Part shown: piece by piece, positions 11,466-22,017 of the stretch
Numbering within the stretch: the stretch's first letter is position 1
Layout: each line of letters begins with the position of its first letter
Assembly (NCBI GenBank): GCA_963971405.1
Contig: OZ020484.1
Span: 27,612,770-27,676,769 of the forward strand
Length of the DNA: 64,000 nucleotides
DNA from: Psococerastis gibbosa
Taxonomy: Eukaryota; Arthropoda; Insecta; Psocodea; Psocidae
Direction: 5' to 3'
Position numbers and translations under genes: made by a program
The notes under the pieces: model-generated
Seen by the model: the letters and a program-made list of their open reading frames with translations, nothing else
Told to the model about the DNA's origin: nothing
Database searches by the model: none

Positions 11466-14400
11466 ATATATGGGAGTGACCATCACCCCTTACTAATAAA
11501 GTATTTACCGAATATGCCCGTTTTTGTGCCAACTAGGCAGTGGAAAATAAGGACGGCTAATTGGGAAACCTACCGCTCCAAATTGACAGGTTCATATCCG
11601 GTTATTACAACCGATGTTGAGGAAAGCCTTAAACTCATAACTGAGCCTATTATTACGGCAGCACAAACCGCAATAGGCTACACGAAACCGGGTCCAAATA
11701 GGCGAACCCCAGTAGTATGGTGGAACAGTGTATGTGCAGCAGCGATAAAGTGTCGCCGACAGCTGTATCATAAGTTCAGAACATACCCCACGCAGGAAAA
11801 TATGCTCGCACTTAAAAAACAGGAAGCACTTGCAAGGCGAACAGTAAAATATGCCAAACAGCAGCACTGGCGGAGTTACGTGTCGACCTTGGGCTCCGAT
11901 ACTACTGTAGGGAAGGTATGGCAGAAAATCAGGCAACTGCGTGGAATTAACCACTCTGCCAATTATGGGCCAATACTGCATGAAGGACAGGTATATACTA
12001 ACCCCAGTGATATAGCTCACCAGTTTGCACTCTTTTTCAGTGAGATATCCAGCAACGATAACGTGACACTGTCATCATTGCAAGCCAAACATGTCTTGGA
12101 TGCCACCCCTACATCATTCACTGGGGGTCTTACTGAACAGTATAATGTTTGTTTCAATATGTATGAGTTCCAGCACGCTTTATCTCGCTGCAAAAACTCG
12201 GCACCGGGTCCCGACTCCATACCATACATTTTTATTAAACAACTTCCAAGAAATTACCAAACCCTAATTGTAGCCTATTTTAATGTAATTTGGTCAACAC
12301 AAAAATTTCCTGAATCCTGGAGGCAATCTATTTTGGTGGCAATCCCTAAACTTAAAAAAGACCGCAGTCAACTTACATCATACCGGCCCATTTCACTAAC
12401 CAACAGCCTTTGCAAGCTTATGGAGCGAATGGTAAATTACCGCCTCACACATGTACTTGAAACTCGTAACCTAATAGTAAATTTTCAATGCGGTGGCAGG
12501 AAGGGGTGCACGACCACTGAACATTTAGTTAGAATTTCTCAGTACATACAGGACGCCTTCATAATACAAAGTCACGCTGTTGCCATTTTCTTTGACCTGG
12601 AAAACGCTTATGATCGGTGCTGGAAAAGTCCAATTTTGCACTCATTACAACAATGGGGACTACAAGGAAACCTTCCTATGTTTATAATGAACTTTCTAAA
12701 TAATAGAGAACTATCAGTGCGGGTGGGAGGGCTGACATCAGCTCCTCAGCCCATGGAAAATGGTACTCCCCAAGGTTCAGTTTTAAGTTGCACCCTATTT
12801 ACTATCGCAATTAATTCACTTGCTGATTACCTGCCGATCACTGTTTATCCCTCACTTTATATTGATGATCTATGCGTAATCTACTCATGTCGTAACTTAG
12901 TACAACTGGGCAATACACTAGAAAAAGCCATTCATGGAATTGAAAAATGGGCCAATGACTACGGTTTCCGATTCTCAACCGGCAAAACTGCAGCAATGCA
13001 CTTCTGTCGGAAGAGAAACTGTCATGGCAATCCGACTCTAAAATTCAACAACCAGTTGGTTACTTTTAAAGATACGCATACCTTTTTAGGCCTCACGTTT
13101 GATCGACGCTTAACTTGGTCAGAGCACATTACCCAGCTGAAATCAAAGTGTGAAAAAGACCTGAATGCATTAAAAACTGTAGCGCATCATCAATGGGGCT
13201 CAAATCGGCAGGTGCTACTGACCATGTACAGAGCTTTGATTAGATCGAAACTAGATTACGGGTGCATTGTATACTCCGCAGCGCATCCTACCATCCTGAA
13301 AGCCCTAGATGTGGTTCATAACACTGCTCTAAGACTTTGTCTCGGTGCCTTCAAATCAAGTCCAACAGCAAGCCTGTACGTTGAAGCTAATGAACCACCC
13401 CTATTCTTGAGAAGGGACAACTTCATACTTAAATATTTCGCCAGAATATGCAAAAATAGAAACCTGTCCATACTCCTGGATGCCCATAATACTTCACTTC
13501 ATAATAGATACAATACGCGACCACGCTCATCTAAACCCTACTTTTTCAGACTAAAAGTACTACTTTCCAATCTTACATTGCAACTCCCCCCTGTAATCAA
13601 TACTAACAGCACTGTGTCTCCTCCTGAGTTGCCCCCATGGTTACAGCCGATCCCTCAATGCAATACTAAGCTAACTTTTTTCTCTAAACAAACTACACCA
13701 CACTTTATCATTCAAAAACATTATCAAGACATTCTGACAGAGTACCCTAATACTATATGGCACCATTATTTCACAGATGGATCCAAATCCCCCCTGAACG
13801 CAGGGGCTGCCTTTATATATAAAAACCATGAGTTTCATTTCCCTCTACTACCACAGATTTCTATTTTTTCCGCCGAGCTGGTCGCTATCCAACAATGCAT
13901 CATACATATAAGTAATGCTAAACACTGCAAGTCCCTCATAATATCCGATAGTCTGTCAGCACTTACTGCCATTCAACAGATATACCCCACACATCCTTTA
14001 ATAACAACAATTCGAAACTCCATCACACGAGTAGCATCATATTCCGAAATTAAATTTTTATGGGTCCCATCACATGCAGGAATCTCAGGCAACAACAGAG
14101 CTGACCGAGCTGCCCAAGCAGCAGCTGCGATCCCCTCCCCCCCTTATCCGTATTTTTCTCCAAGTGATTTTAAGACTAACTCTACCCGAATTATGATACA
14201 AAGATGGCAAAATCACTGGGAGAATCCGGAATTTTCACATAATAAACTTAGGGCCATCAAACCTCATGTAGGGAAAGTGTCGGCTGACATAAGCCTTAGC
14301 CGCATGGAGGAAGTATTAATAACACGACTGCTTATTGGGCACACGAGGCTGACCCATGGGCACTTGATGACGGGTTCCCCACCCCCCATGTGTCCAACCT

Positions 14401-14583
14401 GTCAGGTACTACTTGATGTACAACACCTGCTCCTTGTCTGTCCTACGTATGCTTGCTACCGCACCTTCCCTAGTAACTCCTCTATGAGCGATATTCTTAC
14501 TGATGCAGCTACTTTACGCCAACACACGCTCCCGTTTCTGTTCCAGTCCACTATCTATAAAGATCTGTAAAAACCCTTAATCC

Positions 14584-14616
<33 letters not shown>
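11466..14616 (+). mobile_element. I/Nimb-like non-LTR retrotransposon, 5'-truncated, poly(A) tail
   Basis: The frame is open from 11466, where YGSDHHPLL corresponds to the last catalytic SDH motif of the apurinic endonuclease. The rest of the endonuclease and any ORF1 are missing. A single ORF then carries RT, RNase H and a Cys/His end, stops at 14570, and a short leader runs to a ~30-base A tail. The uninterrupted ORF suggests a young insertion truncated at its 5' end, as target-primed reverse transcription often leaves. Confidence 0.9.
11514..14570 (+). CDS. Reverse transcriptase / RNase H polyprotein of the I-like LINE (truncated)
   Basis: The enzyme copies the element's RNA into a nicked chromosomal target. 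1018 codons from the first ATG; the true frame extends upstream into lost endonuclease sequence, so this ATG is probably not the natural start. Domains in order: a linker; RT from about residue 225 (APGPDSIPY), SYRPISLTNSLCKLMERMVN, catalytic FFDLENAYD near 358, GTPQGSVLSCTLF near 423, catalytic YIDD near 448 and FLGLTFDRRLTWSEHI; RNase H from about 750 with FTDGSK (Asp), SAELVAI (Glu), SDSLSAL (Asp) and WVPSHAGISGNNRADRAAQ (Asp); and C-terminal CPTC...HLLLVCP near 960-980. The FFDLENAYDRCWK and EKWANDYGFRFSTGKT blocks point to the I/Nimb group. No stop or frameshift was seen. YIDD instead of the commoner YADD/YVDD is a conservative change. Confidence 0.9.
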   Translation: MPVFVPTRQWKIRTANWETYRSKLTGSYPVITTDVEESLKLITEPIITAAQTAIGYTKPGPNRRTPVVWWNSVCAAAIKCRRQLYHKFRTYPTQENMLALKKQEALARRTVKYAKQQHWRSYVSTLGSDTTVGKVWQKIRQLRGINHSANYGPILHEGQVYTNPSDIAHQFALFFSEISSNDNVTLSSLQAKHVLDATPTSFTGGLTEQYNVCFNMYEFQHALSRCKNSAPGPDSIPYIFIKQLPRNYQTLIVAYFNVIWSTQKFPESWRQSILVAIPKLKKDRSQLTSYRPISLTNSLCKLMERMVNYRLTHVLETRNLIVNFQCGGRKGCTTTEHLVRISQYIQDAFIIQSHAVAIFFDLENAYDRCWKSPILHSLQQWGLQGNLPMFIMNFLNNRELSVRVGGLTSAPQPMENGTPQGSVLSCTLFTIAINSLADYLPITVYPSLYIDDLCVIYSCRNLVQLGNTLEKAIHGIEKWANDYGFRFSTGKTAAMHFCRKRNCHGNPTLKFNNQLVTFKDTHTFLGLTFDRRLTWSEHITQLKSKCEKDLNALKTVAHHQWGSNRQVLLTMYRALIRSKLDYGCIVYSAAHPTILKALDVVHNTALRLCLGAFKSSPTASLYVEANEPPLFLRRDNFILKYFARICKNRNLSILLDAHNTSLHNRYNTRPRSSKPYFFRLKVLLSNLTLQLPPVINTNSTVSPPELPPWLQPIPQCNTKLTFFSKQTTPHFIIQKHYQDILTEYPNTIWHHYFTDGSKSPLNAGAAFIYKNHEFHFPLLPQISIFSAELVAIQQCIIHISNAKHCKSLIISDSLSALTAIQQIYPTHPLITTIRNSITRVASYSEIKFLWVPSHAGISGNNRADRAAQAAAAIPSPPYPYFSPSDFKTNSTRIMIQRWQNHWENPEFSHNKLRAIKPHVGKVSADISLSRMEEVLITRLLIGHTRLTHGHLMTGSPPPMCPTCQVLLDVQHLLLVCPTYACYRTFPSNSSMSDILTDAATLRQHTLPFLFQSTIYKDL

Positions 14617-14617
<1 letters not shown>

Positions 14618-14618
<1 letters not shown>

Positions 14619-14696
14619 GAACAAATAGACAAGGGCAAACTGTTGTAGACGGTACCTGGGCAACTCGTTGCCCAGCGCGCTTATAGCAGTTTGCGG

Positions 14697-14734
<38 letters not shown>

Positions 14735-14823
14735 AATAGTACACACTACACCAGCCCCATTAAAAACTACAGTATTGCAACACTTAAACATACAACGCGT
14801 AAGCCCCAAAGGGCGTTGCGTTA

Positions 14824-14855
<32 letters not shown>

Positions 14856-14857
14856 TT
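14618..14857 (+). repeat. Repeat M (poly(A)-ended), copy 1
   Basis: gcaaactgttgtagacggta, a near-perfect hairpin tgggcaactcgttgcccag, cgcgctt, an inserted ~37-base A-run (14697-14733), then catacaacgcgtaagcccca, aagggcgttgcgttatgatt and a ~26-base A-run. It matches 37838-38020. Possibly a SINE or a processed RNA. Confidence 0.62.
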
Positions 14858-14964
14858 AAATTAATTTATTACGCTCTGATTTAATCGATCCTACATATGT
14901 TTTTCCTATTTTGACCCACAACTACCCCCCTCCCCCCCCCCCCAAAAAAAAAACGGCTGGATTC

Positions 14965-15095
14965 GTCCCTGGGAAGACCAAGGCGAAGGTGGCTTGATGA
15001 CTGATGAAGCACCGTAGAGTACTGGACCTTTCAGACAGGCGCAATGTTGGGCAGTAGGGCTGTAGGAACAGCGTGTAAGGGTAAGGTGTAAGAAT
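14965..15095 (+). mobile_element. LINE 3' end fragment
   Basis: LGRPRRRWLDD followed by stop codons, then a degenerate EYWTFQTGAMLGSRAVGTA, corresponds to the GRP-x-R-W-x-D end and basic tail of L2/RTE-type LINEs. Preceded by C- and A-runs (14926-14954). Confidence 0.5.
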
Positions 15096-16274
15096 AAGGC
15101 TAGTTCCTCTACTTGGCTAAGTCGAGCTAACGCCTGTTACAATGTTCATGCTAAGCATGTCTGAGCTTGCCCATTGACACGGGTGGTAAGTGTGGGCTAA
15201 CATGGGGAGTGAACCAGAAATGCATTTGAAAACAATACCAATAATATTCAAAAACCGTTGGGGTCGTTGGCAGGGCAGGCTCCAATGGGCCATTACAAGT
15301 AGCTGGCCTACGTTCATAAAAATACCAATAATAGTGCAATTAAACAATGGGTAAATAGAGGTTTTCAACGCCTATTGTACGAGTAGAGAGGAGATCACAG
15401 CAGTTGGGAGAATTTGGGAGAGAGAGAAAGAGATCACAAAAATGGAAAAGAAGTACCCACAAAGCATATGATAATATAAGTAACGAAAATGGGTACCGTA
15501 GTTGAGTAGTTCCAGTTAATAGGAAAATTGTTAGGTTACCATATCGTATACTACACATCACAATAATGTACTGTAAGTGCTAATATCGACAAAAATAAAA
15601 ATTACATCATTAAAAAATGGTTTGAAGATACCATCACCTGCCGCGCCTTCTGCACATCCGTGCTCCATCTTCTTCAGTTCATAGCCAGTACTCATTTTGC
15701 ACTTATAGTACCTCTTATGGTTGGCAATGCATTGGTAACTCTTTAATGGTGATACCACACGATCCATTATAAGAGTAACTACACCAGGGGAGTACTTATT
15801 ACGTTTATACTATCTATGCAAGTTATTTGCACCTGATTTTAGCAGGACCTGCCGTAGCCAATCCGGAGATTTGGCAATAAATAATTTACTATGCCTAGAG
15901 AGGCCGACAAATCATGCAATATCGAAGAATGACAGTGCAATGAAGTGACTTATGCAAGCAGGGAAGCAATAGGCAGTGTCCATCGACCTTCTAACTCCAA
16001 ACAAGGCATCTCGCCAGGCATGAAGAGGCGCGACATAGTACTCACCAGCGCCACGAGTGGAGAATACACCTACTCATTATTGTATCTTTTAAGTTTTATG
16101 CATTGCATACGGGAGACTCCATAATACGCCTGTCATATTCATGGACTCGTGGTCCAGTGAGACAATCCGAACTTTAGGTTACTTATAGTCCAGTTGAGAG
16201 AGAACTCGACTATGGAACGGAAATTCTAGTCCACCCGGCACCCACGCTAATGTGTAGGTTACTTTATTTTAATT
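15096..16274. other. Unassigned intergenic stretch
   Basis: Only short overlapping frames and no motif. aagagggagagag-like purine runs near 15411-15435. Confidence 0.4.
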
Positions 16275-16685
16275 GGGCAAAGGGAAAATAGGGCAGTGGT
16301 CAAGAGAGAGGATTCCCTACCAGTCCTCAGGCCTAAAGCCTCACTGGGTCCGGAATACTCCGATCGGTAAAGATCTGGATTATGCAACGGAAGGTCGAGA
16401 CTCAAAACTCGAAATAAAAGGACCTCGATCTACCAATCATAACGAGGCGAGGAAAACGCGGCTGTTGGGCGTGTTTCGGACCACAACATCCCAAATAGGG
16501 CAGTGGTCAAGAGCTAGGATCATAAAATAATCCTCAGACCTACAGCCCCACAGGGTCCGGAAAAGAACTGGATTACGAAACGGAAGGTCGAGGTTCGAAC
16601 TTGGAAATAAAGGGACCTGGGTCTACCCAATTATAACGAGGTGAGGAAAACGCGGCTGCCGGGAATGTTGCTGACCATATGACCT
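16275..16685 (+). repeat. Tandem dimer of SINE-like family S3
   Basis: Two ~200-bp units lie head to tail (about 16283-16492 and 16493-16685). Each has atagggcagtggtcaagag, a cctcag-gcctaaagcc block, actgggtccgg, ggattatgcaacggaaggtc, a degenerate tcgaggttcgaactt (box B-like), and aacgaggcgaggaaaacgcg. An inverse fragment lies at 29560-29690. Confidence 0.68.
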
Positions 16686-17129
16686 TTAAAAATATTGTAA
16701 ATTATAACGTAATGCCTAAACAAAGTAGTAACAGTCCCATTTTTTTCCTGGGAGTACCTGCTACGCTATACATGAACAAGATTAAGTGATAACGCCCTTC
16801 TCTGTAAAGGCTATGATTCGACCTTGCCAAGGTCACATTCTTAGTTGGGGATTGTATAGATTTTATCAATGATTCCTGATAGGTCAAACTCTGCCGTCAA
16901 GTGAATTCCGCTAGATGTTAGCAAACATGCTAAATTATGGTGGGTTACCGTAACATAATAGGGTACATTTTATCGTACTAACTTCGAATGCCCCCTTAGC
17001 CTAAAAATAGGATGCATAGCACACATTATGGCGCGCAGTGGAAACACTGGAAAGTGAAGAAAAAAAACATTCAGAGCGACAAGAAAACGTTCGGAATTTT
17101 CGAAAACACTACAATTAAAAATTAGGCGG

Positions 17130-17200
17130 GAAACGATGAAGCTGTAGAATCCGGGCTGATGGGTCGTGGTCTATCAGCATGGATTCTGCTGTTTCTAAAA
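17130..17200 (+). repeat. Repeat F fragment
   Basis: gatgaagctgtagaatccgg and gctgatgggtcgtggtctat match the family seen at 18697, 44735, 47860 and 56676. Confidence 0.5.
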
Positions 17201-17565
17201 TCTGACTCTGAAGGCTTTTGTAATTATAGTGGAAGGGAAAGTTTGGGTATTTGTAATAATAAGAGAGAGGATTCTAGGCTTTAAATAGAAAAGGTTCCTC
17301 AGGCAGTTAATAAGCCACTAGCTAAAAATGCCGCCTCACTGCGCGTTAATTCTAATTTATGGCTAATGGCGAAATGATTAAATAATCCTTCAGACTCCCC
17401 GCAGGAAGTCTTAAAGCCGGGTTTAATGCTATGCTTTCGTGCTGTTCAAATATTTAACAGACAGTTTATTGTTTTTTATGGTTCTAAACAGCGCTGGCAA
17501 GTGGCTTTTTGTTGCTGAATTGCTGTATGGTAACAGCTACATCATAAATAAATAAACAAATAAAT

Positions 17566-17756
17566 TACTTTTCGTTCCTTTACTATGCCAACCTAGCGGA
17601 GCTAAGGCGATATTACATAGCCTTCTCAAACACTCAACTAGAAAAGCCTGGGACCGCCTGTTTTCATGCAATTGGAGACGTGTCGTACCCATCACGGGTA
17701 ATAACCTACAGAGGCGACTGATAAGGTCAATCGGATACATTCATTTGGAGTCCAAT
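17566..17756. repeat. Chimeric repeat: SINE B fragment (-) joined to SINE C tail (+)
   Basis: 17566-17668 matches the 3' half of SINE B in inverse orientation (ccaacctagcggagctaagg, cactcaactagaaaagcctg, ggaccgcctg). It is joined directly to SINE C material from 17672 (ggagacgtgtcgtac ... acagaggcgactg ... ggtcaatcggatacattcat). Confidence 0.6.
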
Positions 17757-17930
17757 TTCATTGCCTATGAAGATTTTCAATATTTAGTCGACTATATTGA
17801 TTAGTTAACAATCTTCAGAGGTGTTCAGTTTTACAATAAAGGAAACTTGTAGGGACCGAGGCCGGATTGGCTGAAAATTGACCCTTGAATTGAAGACGGC
17901 CTTACCAAGTTAAATCCACGAGAGGAGAGC

Positions 17931-18208
17931 GTGTTTCAAACTGCAGCCAACTTGGTAGTGTGCACAGCGTTGGCAGGGGAACATGGTGGGACATGATAAC
18001 GCGCTGAGTCTATACCACCAGTCAGTCTACGCGCGCGTCGTGTCCTGGTCACCTCCGAATTAATCGTGTGACTTTACTATGTTCCCCAAGTGGTTTGGAA
18101 TCCACTATAATAGTCAGGAGGTCCACCCTGTCAGTCAACTCCCCTTCTCCCCGAGGTGAAGGAGTCTGCCCTTAGGGTGCCTCAAGTTAATAAACAGACT
18201 CACTCATA
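17931..18208 (+). repeat. Repeat G, copy 1
   Basis: gtttcaaactgcagccaact, tggcaggggaacatggtggg, gtcctggtcacctccgaatt, ggaatccactataatagtca, gtcagtcaactccccttctc and gtgcctcaagttaataaaca match 56968-57230 closely. Not classified; repeat F lies near both copies, so F and G may be parts of one retroelement. Confidence 0.7.
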
Positions 18209-18689
18209 ATAGGAGCAAAAAATTATATTTCTGAATGCAATTCTGATGATTTTTGACGTTGATGTGTGTCGTGGGCATGCTAAGAAGAAAATTGTGCCCC
18301 CGCGTGCGGTCGGCTTCACGCCAGTCTCAGAAATCTTCTGAAGCTGCCTCTGTGGTTTTCCAACTATCCATTTGCTAAAAATCTCTCAGCGAGTCACCGG
18401 CGTTCGAATCGTCCGTACGTACCGGGTCTTAAGTTTACCCTGTAACCAAATGACTGCCGCAGTTGTGGGTTGTTGTAGCGATAAAAGTTAAAATTCCAAC
18501 GATGAAAATGGGAAAATTGTTAGCGAAGAATGCGAGTGTTAAATTCCCAAGGCAAGCAGCTTGGAAGGCGATATCTCTGATAAACCACAGTGTGGTTTTC
18601 TCTGGTTAGTTTAGTAACGAGATGCATCGCCCGTGTGTGGCACTATTATTTTATCAAATATTGTATGTTTACAACCATCAGACTGTGGA

Positions 18690-18945
18690 ATAATCGAAAA
18701 GGAGGATCCGGGCTGATGGCTGTTGGGCTGCGGCCTGCGGTTGATCTGAAAGCGTACTTCCACACTAGTCGTCAACAGCTGTGGTCGACATCTTCAGAGG
18801 CTCTACAGTCTACATAGACTTCGCGTCTGAGCCTTTGAGATGTAACTTCGGATTCTACGTAGTACTGAAGATGTATTTTTCCCAACGCCTACTTTCAAAA
18901 TTTCTGCATTAAGCAACCCTGTCAGCCTGGCGGGGGTAATACTGC
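18690..18945. repeat. Repeat F (+) followed by inverted repeat G end (-)
   Basis: 18700-18810 has gatccgggctgatggctgtt, ctgaaagcgtacttccacac and cgacatcttcagaggctcta (repeat F). 18872-18937 is the inverse of the repeat G end at 57229-57297 (gcattaagcaaccctgtcag, cctggcggggg). Confidence 0.6.
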
Positions 18946-19094
18946 ACGGCACTGCCATGCAGTGATCCTTACGTATACTTTCAAACTATGATGGTGGGGC
19001 ACCTAAGTTTTCAATTTTGATGTTGAGTATTGTAGCCTTCACAGACACCGTTGGCGACAGGAAGTGGAATGACTGAAAATCTCATTTTATCAGT

Positions 19095-19913
19095 GTGGAG
19101 CCTAGAATAATACGATATTTACTATAGAATGCTAGTCGGTATAGGACCGTCTGTGATTCCAACTAGGGAAATCACATGAGCCGAGTCACAAAATATTTGC
19201 GTCCCAGTTTTAATCAATCAAATTAATTTATTAAGAAACAATTGTGAGTGTATTCGAACGTTCTATAAAACTTGGCCTACTGTTGGCTGCCTGTTTTGAA
19301 GTCAACATTCATATTCAAAACAAAAACAACGCAGCGGTAATGAGTGGGTTTTTGATAAACACAAATGATAAAAATTATTTATTATTTCCATCTCTACAGC
19401 AATGCCTACTTTACTAATAAAATAAGTTCAGTTGTTGGATTGAAAACTTCACACTATACTACACATTATGTAAAGTACAGTAAGCCTACAATAATACTTC
19501 TAAAAGGTAAGTTAGTAATTTATATTCAACCCACAATAGCTTTAATTCTTCTTAAAATGTTGTATGTGTTGCATTGTTGCCGTCTTGTAGCCAAATTAAG
19601 TCACTTAACACACCTCCCAAACACACCTGAGTACAACAAGTTACTGTACAGCCTACGAGAAACATTTTTAAGCCTTTGCATGCATGGGGCTTGCGAAGTA
19701 ATAATTTGTGACAATGACTTCCCTATATATGGGCCCACTGCAGTATACATTAACTAAAACAAAATAGGTAGTTTTATTTTAATTGGTATGTATCGGTAGG
19801 CTAATATTATTGACATTTTCAGGGCAACAGATTTCGAGGAACGGGAGCAGAGGAAGCGTCTCGTCCCGTCAGAGAAAATGTTGAAGCAAGGAAATTCGAG
19901 TGGAAACTTTAAG
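19095..19913 (+). mobile_element. Transposon D, left part (copy D1, split)
   Basis: Matches 48660-49460 of the palindrome arm almost base for base: actatagaatgctagtcggt, caaaatatttgcgtcccagt, gaacgttctataaaacttgg, gaaattcgagtggaaacttt. It breaks at ctttaag (19907-19913) and resumes at 25391. The inner inverted block caaaatatttgcgtccca reappears inverted near the right end of D. Confidence 0.82.
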
Positions 19914-20356
19914 CATTGAATATATAACACTATAGAATGGTCACGACGGTCAAATATTGCAAGCAGGCTTTTCTGGTGAAATACCTACAAACTAGAAAAA
20001 AAGGTCGGACGTCCCGCTGGTGTCAGCCCATTGTGCAATTCGTCAGGGTCCAACTCGTCACATCTTTACCAGGGACGGTCTAACTACCCTCACCATGCAA
20101 TACTCTCACTTTCTTCCTGCCCCTTCAATTGGCTGCCTATTTTAATTATGGCCAGTGGTATATACTGTATATATTTTATTTTATTTGACCTGTCATTGTA
20201 CTTCTGCTCAGCATAGGCTTTCCAACAATAGCTTATTTTAGAATTGCAGATGATTTAATTAGGCTTAATGATCTACGGTAAAATATTAAATCTACCTATT
20301 ATTACTTTGAAGCCGTATATGACAGCTCCTTCAAATTCAAATTGGAATAATGCTAA

Positions 20357-20465
20357 GGCGGCTGTTCCACTGGTCAAGTATACTTCGAATTTGATTTTGT
20401 CATGGACGGAAACTCTTCAATGATGCTTTATTAATTTTTACACCCCATTCCACTGGTTTTCAACA
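20357..20465 (+). mobile_element. Tourist-like MITE remnant
   Basis: ggcggctgttccactggtca after TAA, and a second tip-like ccattccactggt near 20448, match the H-family left end. No matching right end. Confidence 0.4.
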
Positions 20466-20509
20466 ATTGATCATTTTTGTTTTCAATTTTTTCCAAATTT
20501 GTAAGTTTG

Positions 20510-20829
20510 CCCGCCGTCTTTCTCAAAAAACTCCAAAAAAACGTTTAAAAAATTATTTCTCAAAAGCGGCTCCAACGATTTCTTTTAAATTCACATATAT
20601 TGTAGCCGATATGAATGTTAATAAAATGCGGGAGGTCGCTTGCCCCAAGATAGTTTGCTTCTGGGGGTAAAAAATAAAAATAAAAAATTTAAGGAAAAAT
20701 GACTATAACAAATAATTTTCGATGATTTATACTTTCAGACATGTTTGAGGTGTTACATTGAGTAACGAACCCGGACAGGTTGCTTTCCCAAAAAAATATT
20801 TATTTTTGTGCAAAAAAGTATTTTTTTAA
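20510..20829 (+). repeat. Repeat A internal fragment, interrupted by the piggyBac-like element
   Basis: ggctccaacgatttctttta, aattcacatatattgtagcc, ataaaatgcgggaggtcgct, tagtttgcttctgggggtaa and gttgctttcccaaaaaaata follow repeat A order. It breaks at TTAA (20826-20829). Only ~10 A-like bases (gatgatagaaaa) follow the insertion. Confidence 0.75.
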
Positions 20830-21999
20830 CCCCTTCAGACCCAAATTAAAGTTGACGTATAAAAAAATTATTTCTCGTGTGGAATGTACTCTATGGTCAA
20901 TTTAAACCTTATTTTACCATATCAGAAGTTCATTCATTCATTCATTCATTCATTTATGGAAATTCTACTGGCAGGATTTTGCCTTTATTTCTCTTATTTG
21001 GTATTCCTTTCTTCTTATTTCCCTTTACAGTAATTTTCTGCGTTTTACTCTTGCCATTCTTCTTATTTCTTATAAGACCCGTTTTTTTCTTGATAGTGTC
21101 TGTAATTTTCGGCACGTATATCTCAGCACCTTCCACAGCAGTCTCATCATTATCAGTCGGAAGATGTACTACAGCATTGGATGTCCTTGAAAATCAGAAG
21201 TACGGTTTTTAGTTCTCCGAATATATATCCGAATTTCATGTAATAGCTTACATAAATCGTAAGCAGAAGCACCCAACTTGTTGTCAATTAGACACACCTT
21301 TCGCATTCGTATAGGTATTTTATGAAGCCACATTCAGGCAAGCTCATCATCGTTGTCTTCGTCAGTCAAAGGAAATTCTTCTGTACGCTGCAGACTACAG
21401 CAGCTGTAGTTCTACTTCAGTCTCGAAATCACGAACTGACTCATCATCGGATAGCCCAGATAAATCCGCGCAATCCCCTAATATCCCCATTACTCTTTCA
21501 TGGTCCTCAGGCTTCACTTATCAGTTGCACTTCTTCAAAACACTACATGTAAACATAATAATAAAGTCAGATGATAATATTGGTGTATGGCAAAATTTGG
21601 GGTAGCTTGGGTCCTATTGTCCCTTTTAAGGGACACGAGTAAAAGGCTCAAAAATGGTCCACCTTCAACAAAAAAAAGTTTCGTTATCTAGTTTACCTAG
21701 TTTATAAACCCTCAATAATCAACTAAAAAAATAATTATACCAATATAAGTGGGGCCTAGGCCAGATGTGGAGTGATAAAAATGCAACATACCCTTTCCCG
21801 CCATTTTCTCCGACATGTACACAAACGTTTAAGCTCCAAAATGCAGCAGACACGTTCTAGAATCGATTCAATTCAGTAACACAGAGTTAAAACCGCGTAA
21901 AAACTTATTATGTTTGTCATTAATTCCGGAATCTAAAATAGCGCGTATTTCAAACCATCAAAAGTTTGTCCCTTATGAGGGACGCAGGGACCGAAGGGG
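20830..21999 (-). mobile_element. piggyBac-like transposon relic
   Basis: The 1170-bp element is flanked by TTAA (20826-20829 and 22000-22003). Ends are inverted: left CCCCTTCAGACCC, right (inverse) CCCCTTCGGTCCC, 11 of 13 matching. Subterminal motifs gtcccttatgagggac (21969) and gtcccttttaagggac (21617) are themselves palindromic. On the minus strand near 21180-20950 it reads NAVVHLPTDNDETAVEGAEI, resembling the acidic N-terminal region before the DDE domain of piggyBac transposases. The catalytic domain is absent. Confidence 0.72.
20933..20955 (+). repeat. (cattcatt)n microsatellite
   Basis: About six tandem ttca/attc units inside the piggyBac-like relic. Confidence 0.8.
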
Positions 22000-22017
22000 T
22001 TAAAAGATGATAGAAAA

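Noticed and set aside
11592-12020. 142-codon minus-strand frame inside the I-like LINE
   Set aside because: Shadow of the RT coding strand.
11285-15095. Single old LINE interrupted by the I-like LINE
   Set aside because: The GRP motif occurs on both sides (near 11410 and 14975), so the flanking fragments are two separate 3' ends rather than two halves of one.
15151-15767. Several overlapping minus-strand short frames
   Set aside because: Mutually overlapping in different frames with no domain signature.
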